Shown: piece after piece, positions 27,201-39,237 of the stretch
Numbering within the stretch: the stretch's first letter is position 1
Layout: every line of letters starts with the position of its first letter
Origin: Antennarius striatus
Lineage: Eukaryota > Chordata > Actinopteri > Lophiiformes > Antennariidae
NCBI RefSeq assembly: GCF_040054535.1
Contig: NC_090796.1
Span: forward strand, 5,941,001-6,005,000
DNA: 64,000 nucleotides
Direction of reading: 5' to 3'
The notes under the pieces: generated by a model
What the model saw: only the letters and a program-made list of their open reading frames with translations
The model's database searches: none
What the model was told of the DNA's origin: nothing
Position numbers and translations under genes: made by a program

Positions 27201-29217
27201 AAGAAGAATCCAGTTTCATTTTATTTATTTTGGAAGGGCAGCCAAGGTTTGATGTGGTCATGTTTACACAGAAAAGGAATGCTCCCACTCAGTGTGTTTG
27301 CTTGCTCTTCCTGTTCTGCAGGCTCAACTTGGAGTGATGGCAGCTCTCGGGAAAGCTGCTGGTTGGTGCTCAGTAACCTCACACCACAGGTACGGAAAAG
27401 ATATACAAATGAAGCGACTGAAAGCACTGGGGAGTAAAGTGGAATATGTTTTCTAAATGCAATATCAACTGTCATAGTTGATGTATATTTGTTTTGATGT
27501 ATTCATAAATATCCAGACCTCTGACTTTTATGCTTGATGTATTAATACAGCTTTGAATTTCTTGTTCACCAGATAAGATATATTGTCTAACTTACATGTT
27601 CCTGCAGATTGATGGCTCCACTCTGAGAACGATCTGCATGCAGCATGGACCTCTGCTGACCTTTCACCTTGGCCTGACCCAGGGAACTGCTCTGATTCGC
27701 TACAGCTCCAAACAGGAGGCGGCCAAGGCGCAGAGTGCACTCCACATGTAAGACTCAGGCTGTTGTTAACATGATGTCTGTGTCACCGTCCGTTCTGTTT
27801 GGTCAACATGTAACTGAAACCAGTGGACGTTTAGCTTAGCTTCCCAGAAAAGATAAGAAATGGGTCAGTGACGGCTCATCGGGCTCCGTCAACGAGCCAA
27901 AACATCTGCCTGTCAGAAACTAACACAGCTGGAGAATTAATCAAAACTCATTTATAAAATGTATTTTCATAAACAGCTTTTTACATCCGTACTTGTATTT
28001 TGTGGTAGCTGTCGTAGCTCAGACCATTTGCTAGGCAACAGGACAGACTCCAGGGAGTACCCCTAGTAAACCCTCACCAGTGATTTTGCTGTGGTTTCAC
28101 TGATAGACAAGTTTTACTGTTATTGTTGAGCTTAATTTGACAGGTTACTCTTTCAAAATACACTGATAGTGGAACTAGCTGCACATAAAGTTTTAATTTG
28201 AACAAAAAATGTTATTTTATTAATAACAGTTACAGTATTTTCGGCACCATAAGGCGCACCTCTAATGAACGGCCCATTTTAACACTGTTTTCATATATAA
28301 GGTGCACTGGATTATAAAGTGCGATAGATTATAAAGCGCACCTTCAATAAATGGCCTATTTCTTAAAAATTTTCCGTATATAAGGTGCACTGGATTATAA
28401 GGCGCATTGTAGGTTTTTTGAGAAAATTAAAGGCTTTTAGGTGCGCCTTGTAGTGTGGAAAATACTGTAATATGAAGATGCCAGGCGAGCCCCCTGCATC
28501 TTCATAAGGGTGACAGGACACAGTTTGTATTACTTTTTTTTTCAGACAACATGATTTACAGTGACCTCTGTGGAAAATATTGTTGATTTTGACATGGATG
28601 TGAAAAAAATTATTTATTGGCTTTTCTTTTGTACCAGGTGTGTTTTGGGTAACACCACCATCTTGGCGGAGTTTGTAAGCGAGGAGGATGTGACTCGCTA
28701 TATCGCACATTCCCAAGCAGGAGGGGCAGGAAGCGGCGGAACCACAGCCAGCTCTGCAGGCTCTGGGCCCACAGCAGCCTCTGCTGTGGGGGCCAACAAC
28801 GCTAACGGAGGTAGCTGTGAGAGAGCTGGAGCAGCAAGCAGTGGTGGTGGGGGGGGAAGAGGAGGAGGAGATGGAGGTTCCACCGCTGGAGGAGTGGGAA
28901 GTGGTGCGAATGCTAATTCCAACTCTGGATGGCAGAGTCTGGACAGCACAGGCAGCTCATCGGACCAGTCCGTCATCCAGGGGCCCGGGCTCGGCATCTT
29001 CACCCAGTGGAGCAACAACGGCGCCAATGTGGGTGGGGCTGGAGGAGTGGAGGCTGGACGGCATGGCCTTTGGGGGGGGATGGGTTCAATGAGCGGTGCT
29101 GGGTACCCCAGCAGTAGCCTCTGGGGTACCCCGGCACTGGAGGAACGTCACCAGATGGGCAGCCCAGCTTCACTGCTCCCAGGAGACCTGCTAGGTGGGG
29201 GGGCCGACTCCATCTGA
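12263..29217 (+). CDS. tnrc6b: TNRC6B (GW182-family microRNA silencing scaffold), 21 coding exons
   Basis: Cytoplasmic scaffold that links Argonaute to PABP and the CCR4-NOT and PAN2-PAN3 deadenylases. Coding exons: 12263-12319, 13333-13354, 14382-14813, 14924-17848, 20116-20280, 20445-20641, 20790-20864, 20963-21154, 21358-21477, 21695-21820, 22471-22623, 24444-24599, 24720-24918, 25035-25202, 25392-25538, 25743-25886, 26040-26132, 26844-27050, 27322-27389, 27608-27747, 28638-29217. Sum 6366 nt, 2121 aa; human TNRC6B is about 1830 aa. In-frame stops just before 12263 fix the start (MEDKKRKK). Residues about 171-1145, one giant exon, are Gly/Ser-rich with more than 30 Trp in GW/WG contexts, including the Argonaute hook near 670-700 ([12 protein letters not shown]). 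Then a Q-rich block (about 1489-1540, ending LLQNQRK), a PAM2 motif ([14 protein letters not shown], about 1708-1722), an RRM (about 1873-1943) and a C-terminal GW segment ending GGADSI. TNRC6B rather than A or C is chosen from [26 protein letters not shown] and synteny. Confidence 0.95.
13333..13354 (+). CDS. tnrc6b: tnrc6b 22-nt microexon
   Basis: Bounded by TTTTAG and GTAAGC. It encodes VAEQKNK plus one base and joins in frame to exon 14382 (giving KVPDSTKP), matching the conserved VTEQKTKVPEVTK region of human TNRC6B. At 22 nt it is not a multiple of three, so skipping it would shift the frame. Confidence 0.85.
18159..18393. mobile_element. Palindromic MITE, copy 2 (tnrc6b intron 4)
   Basis: Starts CAGAATTTTCCGCAC, ends GTGCGGAAAATACTG, flanked by TA on each side. 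Inside are repeated 'aaggcgcac' motifs with a spacing of roughly 40-50 bp. Same family as 9154-9300 and 28233-28467. Confidence 0.8.
18985..20005 (-). repeat. SINE/LINE-type repeat, split by an insertion
   Basis: Read on the minus strand, the right part (20005-19905) is a tRNA-like head (complement of 'gcaccaccacc', B-box-like 'GGTTCGATTCC'). The left part (19229-18985) is the continuing body, with wording typical of teleost repeats ('ggagcccatctcagctggctgggtgagatacaggg', read on plus). The body is interrupted at 19230-19904 by another element. Confidence 0.6.
19230..19904. mobile_element. Non-autonomous palindromic DNA element nested in a SINE-type repeat
   Basis: The left end (GGATCTTTTTGAAAATGG) and right end (CCGTTTTCAAAAGGATCC) are near-perfect inverted repeats. 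A second inner inverted pair lies at about 19275-19355 (ACATGACAACGCAGA against TCTGCGTTGTCGTGTG). No transposase frame was seen. The family is not assigned. Confidence 0.6.
23140..24015. mobile_element. Non-autonomous mariner-like element, about 876 bp
   Basis: Begins CAGTGGTACCTCTACTTAC and ends with the inverted GATGTACCACTG. TA flanks it on each side (23138-23139, 24016-24017), the expected target duplication for Tc1/mariner. Subterminal 'ttcgtaag' motifs occur near both ends. No intact transposase frame. Sits in tnrc6b intron 11. Confidence 0.75.
24468..24545 (+). repeat. tnrc6b: CAG/CAA repeat encoding a glutamine tract
   Basis: Mixed CAG and CAA codons in tnrc6b exon 12 encode about 25 consecutive or near-consecutive Gln. 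The CAA interruptions reduce slippage at the DNA level while keeping the protein tract. Confidence 0.9.
28233..28467. mobile_element. Palindromic MITE, copy 3 (last tnrc6b intron)
   Basis: Starts CAGTATTTTCGGCACC, ends GTGTGGAAAATACTG, flanked by TA. Internal 'ataaggtgcactggattata' motifs recur in tandem. Same family as 9154-9300 and 18159-18393. Confidence 0.8.
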
Positions 29218-31025
29218 GGGGCCGATTTCAAAACACACTTTACATCCATGTTATAATACGTATGTCACACACTGCAATCATTTACATGCAGAGATGACAT
29301 GAATCATAGCTACACTGGTTACCAAACATACAGGCTACATGCAGTACATGCACACATTATTTTTTACACGTACACATTTATCCATTCAACGTAAAAATGA
29401 AGACGACAGTGAAACTTGAACCCGGGAAAAAGGTGAAATCCATTCAGCTCTTACAACTCAACTGGATAGCTCTTTTTACTCCAAACCCCCGTCATCTGCA
29501 CTCGGAGATCCGATCACTCAGGCATGCACTGTAGACAGGCTCAGCCGGAGTCGTACAGAGTTGTGAGTTTAGCTATTGCTGTTTTTAGTGTGCCACAGTT
29601 AGTTTGTTTTTTTCTTTTGTATTACTATTTAATGGTCGAATCTCAAAATTCAGACTTGCAGACTCTGAGCCCTTGCAAACCTGGCTGGTATACTTCCGAG
29701 TTCTCACGTTTGGAAGCTTGGTAGTGTGGAGGGATCTGGACTTTGTAGGGAAAGGGACGATCAGCGACGTTTGAGGTCTGGAAAAGAAGAGCATTTTTTG
29801 GTAGGTACTGACAACCTCTATCACCATGGGACCCAGGGTAAAAAAAAAAAGAGAAATCTAAACAAACAACATTAGCCAAACTTGCACTATATGCCTCTGG
29901 GTTTGTTGTTGACACATGCCCCAGAAATCCCTCCATTTTTTTTACTTTTTTTTGTTTTGTTTGGAAACGGCTACAACACAACTACACAGACCTTACAGGA
30001 CGACTAAATGTTACAGCAGCAGTGGCCTTGGCTCGCACCCGACGGCCACCCACCCGCCATGTCAGCAGCAGAAGCATCACCTACGCATCAGTTACACACT
30101 GCTCTTATATTTGACAAGCAAAATTGTAACTCCTTGTTGATGTATGTTGGTTGTTTCTGTTTTTAAAAGAAAAGAAATGCGTGACACTTTGTGGAAATCC
30201 ATAGATGTCTTTTTGTTTTTGCCCTTCAAACACTGACCTCGCTATTGTATTTTTTTCTTACTCGAGAAATTAAGTTGGTTATTATATATTATCATAACGT
30301 AAATGATGACTATGATCACTTATTTACTCGCTGTACAAGGTGCCCTCCTGCCTGCCTGTGTGAGCATGAAAGGAGAGATAATGACCGAATGGTGGAGGAT
30401 GAGATGAAGATGATGATGATGATGTTGGGAGTGTGTGTTATGCTATAATGTTGAATGTGTCTTTTTTTTTTTTGTATCTGAGAGATTCATGAGAAACATG
30501 TCTGTGTGTGTGTGTGTGTTTGTTTTTGAACACTTATTTGCTCCAGTCAGGAAAGTGAATAGATGTTGATCTGACAGAAGGTGTGTGTCTGTGTGTGTGT
30601 GTGTGCTTGACGATCTGGATATTGTGATAGCTAAAATGTTCAAAAACGTTGGCACTATTGCATATGTCTCTTAAGTTGTGTTTTTAGCACCATGTTGTTT
30701 GTGTTTTGTTTTCTGTCGATTGCAATAAGAGAATATTTTTGTTTTTAAGAAGAAACAACCAACTGAAGGCATTTCTCTTTAAGATGCCAAATCCTACCAT
30801 ACCAAGCTGAGCTGGAACAGTGTTTTACAGACACGTTAAAGACATTACCTGTTATATTTTACTGTTTGATTTTAATTTCTTATTTTTCAATTTAAATTAA
30901 GTTGGTCTTTATTATCAGTCCCGTTCAGGATGTTTTTGTTGTTTCTTTCAGATGTTACAAAAAGGAGAGGAATTTAATTTAAAGCAGAAAAGAACAAGAT
31001 AATAAAGGTTGAGTTAAAGTCTGCA
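29218..31025 (+). other. tnrc6b: tnrc6b 3' UTR with poly(A) signal
   Basis: About 1.8 kb after the TGA at 29215-29217 up to a clear AATAAA at 31001-31006. There is no open frame with protein character. It includes a segment that is duplicated elsewhere in the window (29795-30554). Confidence 0.7.
29795..30554 (+). repeat. Inverted duplication, copy 1 (within tnrc6b 3' UTR)
   Basis: Nearly identical, in reverse orientation, to 42575-43342. The match starts around 'ttggtaggtactgac' and ends around 'gctccagtcaggaa'. About 130 bp (30154-30285) match without a difference. Elsewhere there are scattered substitutions and small length changes in simple repeats. This copy is probably the parent because it lies in the natural 3' UTR of tnrc6b. 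Confidence 0.93.
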
Positions 31026-32100
31026 GTGGTTTGTCCTTCATCTGTTACCGGGTCATCGCTAAACATCCTGATCCTACTGACGTCAGCAGGACTGTAGCAT
31101 TGTGTTCCTTTACAGCAAATCCTTCCAAATACTATTTACCATAATACAAAATGTATACAAATATGATTTTGTTTTGATTGCAACTGAAATACACAATAAT
31201 TGTTCATTTTAAAGTGATTCCAACGTTAACTGGACATATATTTCCTTAGTTAGAATTTTCTAGTTATTTTAACTTGATATGAAGGTTTCCTCTGGTGTCC
31301 AGCTGAAAAAACAATAAGGATCACTCACATCAGTTGGTCTGTTAGTTGTTCAAACTTAAAAAGTTTTTTTTTTTTTTTTAAAAAAGGGGGAGCTATTTGA
31401 AAAAAAAAATTAATTGAATAAAGCAGTACATGAACGACATTGTATTAGCAATTTCCTTGGAGTCTGTTAATAGACGCAACAACAAACATTTAAATACTTT
31501 CATTGATTAGTCAGTAAAGTGTTTACTGTATACCTGAAGGTAACGTGAACGCGTCCTTCATTCCGTCACGTACCTCATCCACGCTGTTTTGGCTACAGCT
31601 CGGGCTTCTGTCCTGTGTGTTTGTTTTGTGTGTGTCCCCAAACACGTCTAATTACAGTGATGCGGTTTGGTTTGTCTTGTGGGAGTTCCTCTTTGAAGGG
31701 AAGGACTCCTGCCCCGATGACTTCTGGGTGTCGGGACGAATCCTATTTATAAACAAGGTTTGACATTTCCGACGCGACTCGAACGCGGCTGACGTGGGAA
31801 CCAGGTAAACCTCCACCTGACGCTGAACGCGGCTGCGGTTTTTACGCTTTTTTCAACAATTAGACTTCAGCATGTAAAGGTAAAAGCAATAGTTTTTGGG
31901 GTTTTTATTGTATTATAAATTGCTGTAAACTGAACACAAAAATGTAAATTTTAGCAGCTTTAAATAAGCTTCTGTCAAAAATGTCGGTCAAATTCAGGTC
32001 GAATTGGTAATTTTGGAAGAAATTAAAACCAGGAGGGGAAGAAAGTGTGTAAGTGTTAACACCCGGGGTTATAGCTGCACTGTTCGGAACAAGGACGCTG
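31026..32100. other. Intergenic between tnrc6b and csnk1e
   Basis: AT-rich with a T-run followed by an A-run at 31365-31385 and an A-run near 31400. No exon seen. Confidence 0.45.
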
Positions 32101-32533
32101 TTTAAATATGTTTTGTCTTCATCTTTATGTGAGAGCGGCTGGTGGCTCCATTCATGCCCACGGACGAGCAGCAGCGTCTTTAAGACAATCCGGGCATCTC
32201 TGCGTGTCCGTGGATGACATCATTGATATTGTCAATGGTGTAAACCGAGAGGAGACTGGGTGGGAGTGTGTGAGGAGGGGTAGAGCAGCCACAGAGGTGA
32301 AGGAGAAGCATCACTCTGGTTTCGGTGTATTTAAAAAGAAAGAAAGAAAGAAAAAACAATTATCCCGACAGTGTGGGGATTTTCACACCTCGGGGCCGGC
32401 GTGGATATTTTTTGCTGGGAGTCTTTGTTCGGGTCCGAGGTTATGATCCGTCCAAAGCCGCGTCGGTGCGTCGCTGTCCGGGGTCCTGAGTGAGACGGAG
32501 CCAGCGGGCTGCCACGGAGCCTGACATAACCCG
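32101..32533 (+). promoter_or_regulatory. csnk1e: csnk1e promoter and non-coding exon 1
   Basis: CpG-rich from about 32380 to 32533, ending with donor CCCG|GTGAGG. The likely splice partner is the acceptor at 33686, just before the start codon exon. A CRE-like ATGACATCAT is present near 32213-32222. The transcription start is not resolvable. Confidence 0.5.
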
Positions 32534-32707
32534 GTGAGGAAGAGGAGGAGGGGGTGGAGGTGGGGGTGTATGTTCTCCGGTCAGGGGGTCTGATCGTGTC
32601 CGTGAGGCGGCTTTTGGGTCGTGGAGCGTTCAGAGGTCCTACCTGTGTTTGGAGGGTGCGGTTAGGGGAATAATCCACACATTTTATGGTCAGTGAGGAA
32701 TGAACAG

Positions 32708-32708
<1 letters not shown>

Positions 32709-32746
<38 letters not shown>
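32709..32746. repeat. (GTT)n microsatellite
   Basis: About 12 uninterrupted trinucleotide units in csnk1e intron 1. Confidence 0.95.
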
Positions 32747-33708
32747 ATTCATCACCATTTCATCACGTGGTCATCTGCATGAAATGATTATCTGATTTGT
32801 GATTTTGGGCTCCTTTTTGCAGCATTTGTGTGTCTCAGTTTTGTAACCTGGCAGCCCTTCGAGGCTCAAGGTTTATGCAGCAGAGGCGTTCCTCTGCCTG
32901 CTGCTGCCTGCACAGGGCTGTATGTAGGTCTCCATTGCAGAGGAGCCTACATAAATGAACCCAGTCAGCGTTTAGTGCAATGCAAACCTGCAAACTGAAA
33001 TTTCATTCTATGCTGAAACGGCCCTCAGCGGGCTCCTGCTTCTCGGCCCCTATGTCATGGCTGCTTAGACGTGTAGAAAAACATGAGTCATTTCATCAGG
33101 GGACCCCAGTTAGATCCGGGGAGTTCATGCAGATTTATTATACACATGACCAGACTCCCTTGAAGTGCTTTGGGAAGAGTGTGTGAGATGCTAATCCAGC
33201 CCCCTACCTCCCCCACCCCATCCTCTTCCTCCTGCTGCTCTGAATAAATCATGTTATACAACTACACGCTCTGTTCTTCTTTGCTCTCATCTTTTTCCCT
33301 GTGCACTTTATAAACACTTCATTGGCTACAAACCAGGATTTATTATCACGTCCTCTGGAGGTGTAAAAAGCTCTGACTCAACCAAACACGGCTGCTTAGA
33401 GCAGGGAGGTATCTTTAGATCTTATTTATTCAACATCTTTTGCTTCCACAGTGGGTTTAGTCACATGAAGTCACTTCATAACCTGGAAGGCAGCAGCGTC
33501 GTCAGGCTGCATTATGTCACCGTGGGGATTCAGGAATTTGCACGTTTCATTTGCTTTCTCACCTCTCTTGTCAGTGAAGTGTACACTTATACACTTGGGA
33601 TTCACGCCTGACCTTTATTTCTGATCATCGGTGATTGAGGATGGCTTCATGTGTGTGTTTGTTTCTGTGTGTCCATCCTCTTTCAGTGAGCTGAAAAACT
33701 CTGGAGCC

Positions 33709-36700
33709 ATGGAGCTGAGGGTGGGGAACAAGTATCGCCTCGGGAGGAAGATTGGAAGCGGGTCGTTTGGAGATATTTACCTCGGTGAGGATTTGAACCT
33801 TCCCATCCCAATCCTGCTCCCTATCGTCCGGGCAGATATTCCTGTTTTTGAGAATATCACTTTGGAGTTTCTGTCCTCACGACTGACACGGTGAAAATTC
33901 TCCTGTCAGGTTCCAACATCGCTACAGGAGAGGAAGTTGCAATCAAACTGGAATGTGTGAAGACCAAACATCCACAGCTCCACATTGAGAGCAAATTCTA
34001 CAAGATGATGCAAGGGGGAGGTGAGACATGGGGGGAGGAAGGGGGACCGTGAAGGAAGGGGTTTTTGAAATGACTAATTTTGTATTTTATATTAACAAAT
34101 GATATCTAAATCTTATTTCACGGCTCAACAGAATAGACTTTTTAGTAGATCCATAAATATGTGAAATAATGAAAAAGAAGAAATTTAGGATAAGTTGGCT
34201 GAAAATTAAAGCTGATATAAAGTACTGTATGTGAATGAAAATTAAATACATATAATACAGCGTTCCAGGGCTGTTCTTGGGATGCTCGTGTCATTTTGCA
34301 TCTTAGTTGTATAATAGAATACAGACTGTGTTTGCCTTTGGCTGATGGTCCTTTCAGTTTCAGTTTTGGGTTAAGATATGGTCAGTGTACGTAAATTAAA
34401 TGAGACAGGTGTACAAATATTTATACTAAAAATATTTTGACTGTTTACATCATATGTGATTCAAATACTAACATCTTAGTTGAATTAATAATCCAATGGC
34501 CTTAAAGAGCAATTACAAAACTATTCATCACGCCAACTATTAGATGTTGCTTTATTGTAAATATATAAACAGTTAAGATCTCCAACATGACCTTAAACAA
34601 CAATACAGATAGCGAAATGTCAAATACCGCAAGTCTTTAGATAAAATATACACTTTGATTAAAATCTGTGTGGTAAATTACTCAAAACAGTTCACAGGAC
34701 CCATTCAGGGGTGTCAAACTCATTTTTATTGAGCATAATGATTGTCCTCCAAGGGGCAGATGTAACTAATGAATCTAACTAAATGTAGGTCAATGTAATG
34801 TAAAATAAATGTAACTACTCCTAAACATTAACTAACTCTGAATTTATAACTTATTCAAGTTACAAACATTACAGTTGCACAGAAAAAAATATGTTAGCTT
34901 GTTTCTCTGTTATAAAATTTTAATTTTTCAGGTTATGAAACCCACAAAAATCCATCAATGAAGGACTAAACTATCAAACTAAATAAAGAAAAATAACATA
35001 AAACACAAATTAGGACATTAACTTTGCTCAAAATGTTTTTGTCACATTTAAAATGGGCTTGATTACTGAATTGTGGGAAATGTAGCTTCAGGTTAAAGCA
35101 CGCTTTTGACCTATTTGTTTTCAGACACTCCGGCCTTTTATGCCCTCGAGGGCCACATAAAATAATGTGGCGGGCCACATCTGACCCCCGAGCCTTGAGT
35201 TTGAAACATGTGCATTAAGTGATGATGGATAAGTTGTTGAAACATTTAGTTTAAATTAATGAATAAATTGTTGAAAATACAGTTCCACATTCTGTTCTGT
35301 AACCTCTTGTTTCGTCCTGTGCCAACAGTGGGGATCCCGTCCATTAAATGGTGCGGCGCAGAAGGCGACTATAACGTCATGGTGATGGAGCTGCTGGGTC
35401 CCAGTCTGGAGGATCTGTTCAACTTCTGCTCCCGCAAATTCAGCCTGAAAACGGTTCTGCTGCTGGCCGACCAGATGGTGAGATGGGCCGACTCCGTCCA
35501 AACCGTAAAACACAGTCAGAGTCTCCTCTGACGTCTAAAGCCAGGGTTCGACACTGAGTCGCCTTAGCAACCAATTACATCAAAAAAGGATCATTTGAAA
35601 TTGGAGAGTAATTCTGAAGCTCTTGTCTCAGCTCAAGGTGAAGTTTAACCTGTGACTATCTGGCCAAGCAGCCTCTCAGTGAAGGTCTGTCTCAATGAAG
35701 GATGTGGCAGCTCTTCTCCCCCAGGTGGGGGGTCAGCCTGTGGCTCCTTTATGAGCCTCTCTAATCCCCCTTATATCATTCTTTGGTCCTTCTGCCACAT
35801 TTGTTCTTTTCAGCACATTTTTTCTTGACCACTCTGACCTCTGACCTTTTTCCTCAATCCTCTCCTCTCCTCTCATTTTAACTTTCCCATAACACTGCAT
35901 AAAATGAACTCTATATATCTGCAGACAAGCTGACAGGATTATTGATCATTATCAATGACTCAGCTCTTCTTTTACTGGGTGATGAGACTTGTGACCTTTA
36001 AAAGTCGCCCTCTGTGACTGTTGGAACAACTCTAGTAATCATGACCAGGAGGGGTCATTCATGATCTGAAAAGAACTAACAGTTGAAGCTCACATCCAGT
36101 CGGTACACTCATTAATCTGGACCTCTGATGAAAAACTTTTTTAGATTTTCAAACAACGGATCGTCAGATTTTACAGCTTTATGAGCGACACAGAAAAGAT
36201 CAATCTCCCAGCAAATAGATGCTTTCAAGGATCCAACCCTGTCAATATATTCAGTATATAAAATAAACCTGCTACTTCATTGCTTTAGTTTTGTAACTGT
36301 AGTTTGTTTAGAATCTATTTTTGGTAAGGACACAGTGATATTTAAGATTTTATAGCTGATGATTGACGATAATCCTTTATAAGCAACATCTAAATATACA
36401 TCATATACTGTACCTATACATCTACCTTATCAATCTGGTACCTGCATGCCTTTTTTCTTTGATAGTTAAATCTATATAACTCATTCATTGAATGCCTTTT
36501 GGTGGCCAACCCTCAAACTGTGTTTTTCTGAAGATGTACTACTTTCCTAATTTGACAGAAGGTCAGTGTACTTGTCACACTGCTGTGAATACCGCTGTAC
36601 ACACTTCTACAATATCATCTGTGTCTCTGAAGGGATCTGTCTAATTTATGAGTAAACAACCAGGATGACGTGATCTAGGTTGTGACCGAAAAAAGCTTCA

Positions 36701-39237
36701 GACTGTTCTGACCTTGGTTTTGAACATGTTCACTAGACAAGAAGTGTTTTTGGAGCTTCACCGGTTATCATGTCACCCTGTCCTGCTTTATTTTTACTGT
36801 CTGTCTTATGTAACTGTCTGATTTTATGAAAGCGCACTTTTTAAATGCTGGAGGACACTTAAACTAAATTGTCACTCATGCATTACATGACTTGAAACAA
36901 GCTGGCGGTGTCCTGTCCTGTTTGAACCTGAAAATCGATAAACACTCTGACAAATTCCATTTATTACTGGACTTATTCACCTCTGTGAACTCCTGCTTCT
37001 TGTCTCTGTGCTCCAGATCAGTCGTATTGAATACATCCATTCCAAGAACTTCATCCACAGAGACGTGAAGCCCGACAACTTCCTGATGGGGCTGGGCAAG
37101 AAGGGCAACTTGGTCTACATTATCGACTTTGGCCTGGCCAAGAAATACCGTGATGCCAGAACGCACCAACACATCCCCTACCGTGAGAATAAAAACCTCA
37201 CCGGCACCGCCCGCTACGCCTCCATCAACACCCACCTAGGCATTGGTAAGCCAGCCTCCACATCTGTGTGACCGTTGTGACAACCCAACTGTGTTTTATG
37301 TGATTTCACTGCAGGAGATGCTTATCGATTAGTGATTATTGATCAAGGCTGGATTCTTGGAACTGCAGCCTGTTTTGTTGTTTTTTCCCATTTTTGTTCA
37401 GCGTCTTCTCCAGACTCACAACTTTTTTCCATTCCACAATCTCTTCTCTTCACTCCGTCCTTTTTTCTTTCTTTCACAGAGCAGTCGAGGCGGGATGACC
37501 TGGAGTCTCTGGGTTACGTCCTCATGTACTTCAACCTGGGCTCTCTGCCCTGGCAGGGCCTGAAAGCTGCCACCAAGAGGCAGAAGTACGAACGCATCAG
37601 TGAGAAGAAAATGTCGACCCCAATTGAGGTGCTTTGCAAAGGCTACCCATGTGAGTATGACCCAAAAAAAAAAAGATGAGAATATTTCAGTCAAATGTTC
37701 TTACTTAAAAAATTAATCACTTTTATTTTCCTCCAGCCGAATTCTCTACATACCTGAATTTGTGTCGTTCGCTGCGTTTCGATGACAAACCAGACTACTC
37801 GTATCTGAGGCAGCTCTTTAGGAACCTTTTCCACAGACAGGGGTTCTCCTATGACTACGTGTTCGACTGGAACATGCTGAAGTTTGTGAGTAACTCATCT
37901 CCAATCATGACAATCATCAGATCTGTGACAGACTTGTTTTTGTAAATCAGTTCCGGATTTACCCACATCTGAATTCTTCCTCCGTCTCAGGGCGCCAGCA
38001 GGACCACGGAGGATGGAGAACGAGAGAGAAGGGAGGGAAAGGAGGGCGAGGAGCGAGCAGGAGGAGGCCAGAGAGGAGCTGGAGGCCGGGCCTTAGCGTC
38101 TGGTCCGAACCCTTCAGCGGCCAACAGGGTCAGAAACGAGGCAGACGCCGCTCCATCAAACCCCGCCACGCGTGGGGTCCAGCAGTCAGGTCAGGACGCT
38201 GTCGGTGTTTCTGGAGTTTTAGAATTAAACTGTGAGGAAGAGTTGGAGCAGCGTTAAAAAGACTTTGTCGTCACGTCTCTGCAGGTAACCGCTCACCTCA
38301 GGCGGGGAGAGCAGAGCGAGCTGAGCGGGAGAGGAAGGTGGCCATGAGGCTCCATCGGGGGGCGCCTGTCAACGTCTCCTCTTCTGATCTCAACGCGCGT
38401 CTGGACCAATCACGCATCACAGCCACGCAGGTAGGCGTGGTTACGGAGAGGAGTGTTGATGCACGTTATTTTGTTCAACCAAGAATAATATCTTGTTCCC
38501 ATGAAATGAAGAATTTTGTCTTTCCTGATGTTCAGACACTCTAGTTAGCTCCTTCTATTTATTCCAGACTGATAAATGTCTTTTCTTTTTTTTTTTTCCC
38601 AAACAAAACATAAAAACAATAACGAAACAAAATAAGGGGTGTTATACAGTTAATAGTAACAACAGAATAGCAGTAGAAAAAAATAAATATACATTAAACA
38701 AAGGAAGGGTATTTCTGGGCTATGTCTTTTCCAGTCTGTCCAAAATTCTTCAAATTTAGTCTTTTGAATTTAATCCTTGCTACAGGTTATGTCTTATCAT
38801 TGATGGGAGCAAGTTAGTAATAAGCTGTTAGCATTTAGCTGAAGGATGCCTGGACCTTTGTTTTTTTTTGACACTCATGTTGAGACAGAACACATTTTTT
38901 GAGCTGAGGCAAATCTAACATAAGATGCTCAAAATTCCAACCACAATCATGTGGTGAGATGCTTTCACTCATCTCATCACATGAGACAATATGGTTAAAT
39001 TTGTGTAACTTGATAATTCACAATTACCTCAAATTAACTTTTGTTGTAAGTATTACTTCAGGCAATGACTTCAATACTACTTTCAAACTCCGAGAGGAAA
39101 GCTCCTGCAAAGCTCTTGGAAGAGCTGAAAAGTGGGAGTGAGTTCTTGAGGTTTCTGTCTTCTCTTTTTGATCTGATCAAGCTCGTCTTCCTCTCCTCTC
39201 TCAGGTCAGCGTGCCGTTTGAACACCTGGCAAAGTGA
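33709..39237 (+). CDS. csnk1e: Casein kinase I epsilon, 9 coding exons
   Basis: Ser/Thr kinase of the CK1 delta/epsilon group. It phosphorylates PERIOD clock proteins and acts in Wnt signalling through Dishevelled. Exons: 33709-33784, 33910-34020, 35329-35477, 37017-37245, 37480-37650, 37737-37885, 37991-38189, 38285-38430, 39205-39237; 1263 nt, 420 aa (human 416). The protein starts [16 protein letters not shown]. Visible motifs are the glycine loop (IGSGSFGD), the ATP lysine in VAIKLE (K38), HRDVKPDNF (D128), the DFG motif and the CK1-specific SIN segment (ARYASINTH). The kinase domain, residues 9-277, is almost identical to human. The Arg/Gly-rich tail (about 295-420) is divergent but ends in [10 protein letters not shown], like the epsilon C-terminus. 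Delta is less likely because the next gene is tmem184b, as in the human CSNK1E locus. Confidence 0.96.
34706..35212. mobile_element. Degraded hAT-type non-autonomous element
   Basis: Starts CAGGGGTGTCAAACTCATTT and ends with 'ggccacatctgacccccgag...gagtttgaaacatg', the imperfect inverted counterpart. This terminal wording is characteristic of a common vertebrate hAT family. No clear 8-bp target duplication survives. Lies in the intron between csnk1e coding exons 2 and 3. Confidence 0.65.

Noticed and set aside
30191-30448. An 85-codon open frame conserved in the second duplicate (42705-42938, minus)
   Set aside because: Conservation is explained by the DNA duplication. The differences I can see between copies are nearly all amino-acid-changing, so no selection on a protein is visible.
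32108-32446. A 112-codon open frame upstream of csnk1e
   Set aside because: It runs through the promoter/leader into GC-rich and A-rich sequence with no protein character.
38560-38960. Possible LINE fragment in the last csnk1e intron
   Set aside because: The A/T-rich text looks repeat-derived but no family-specific motif could be identified.
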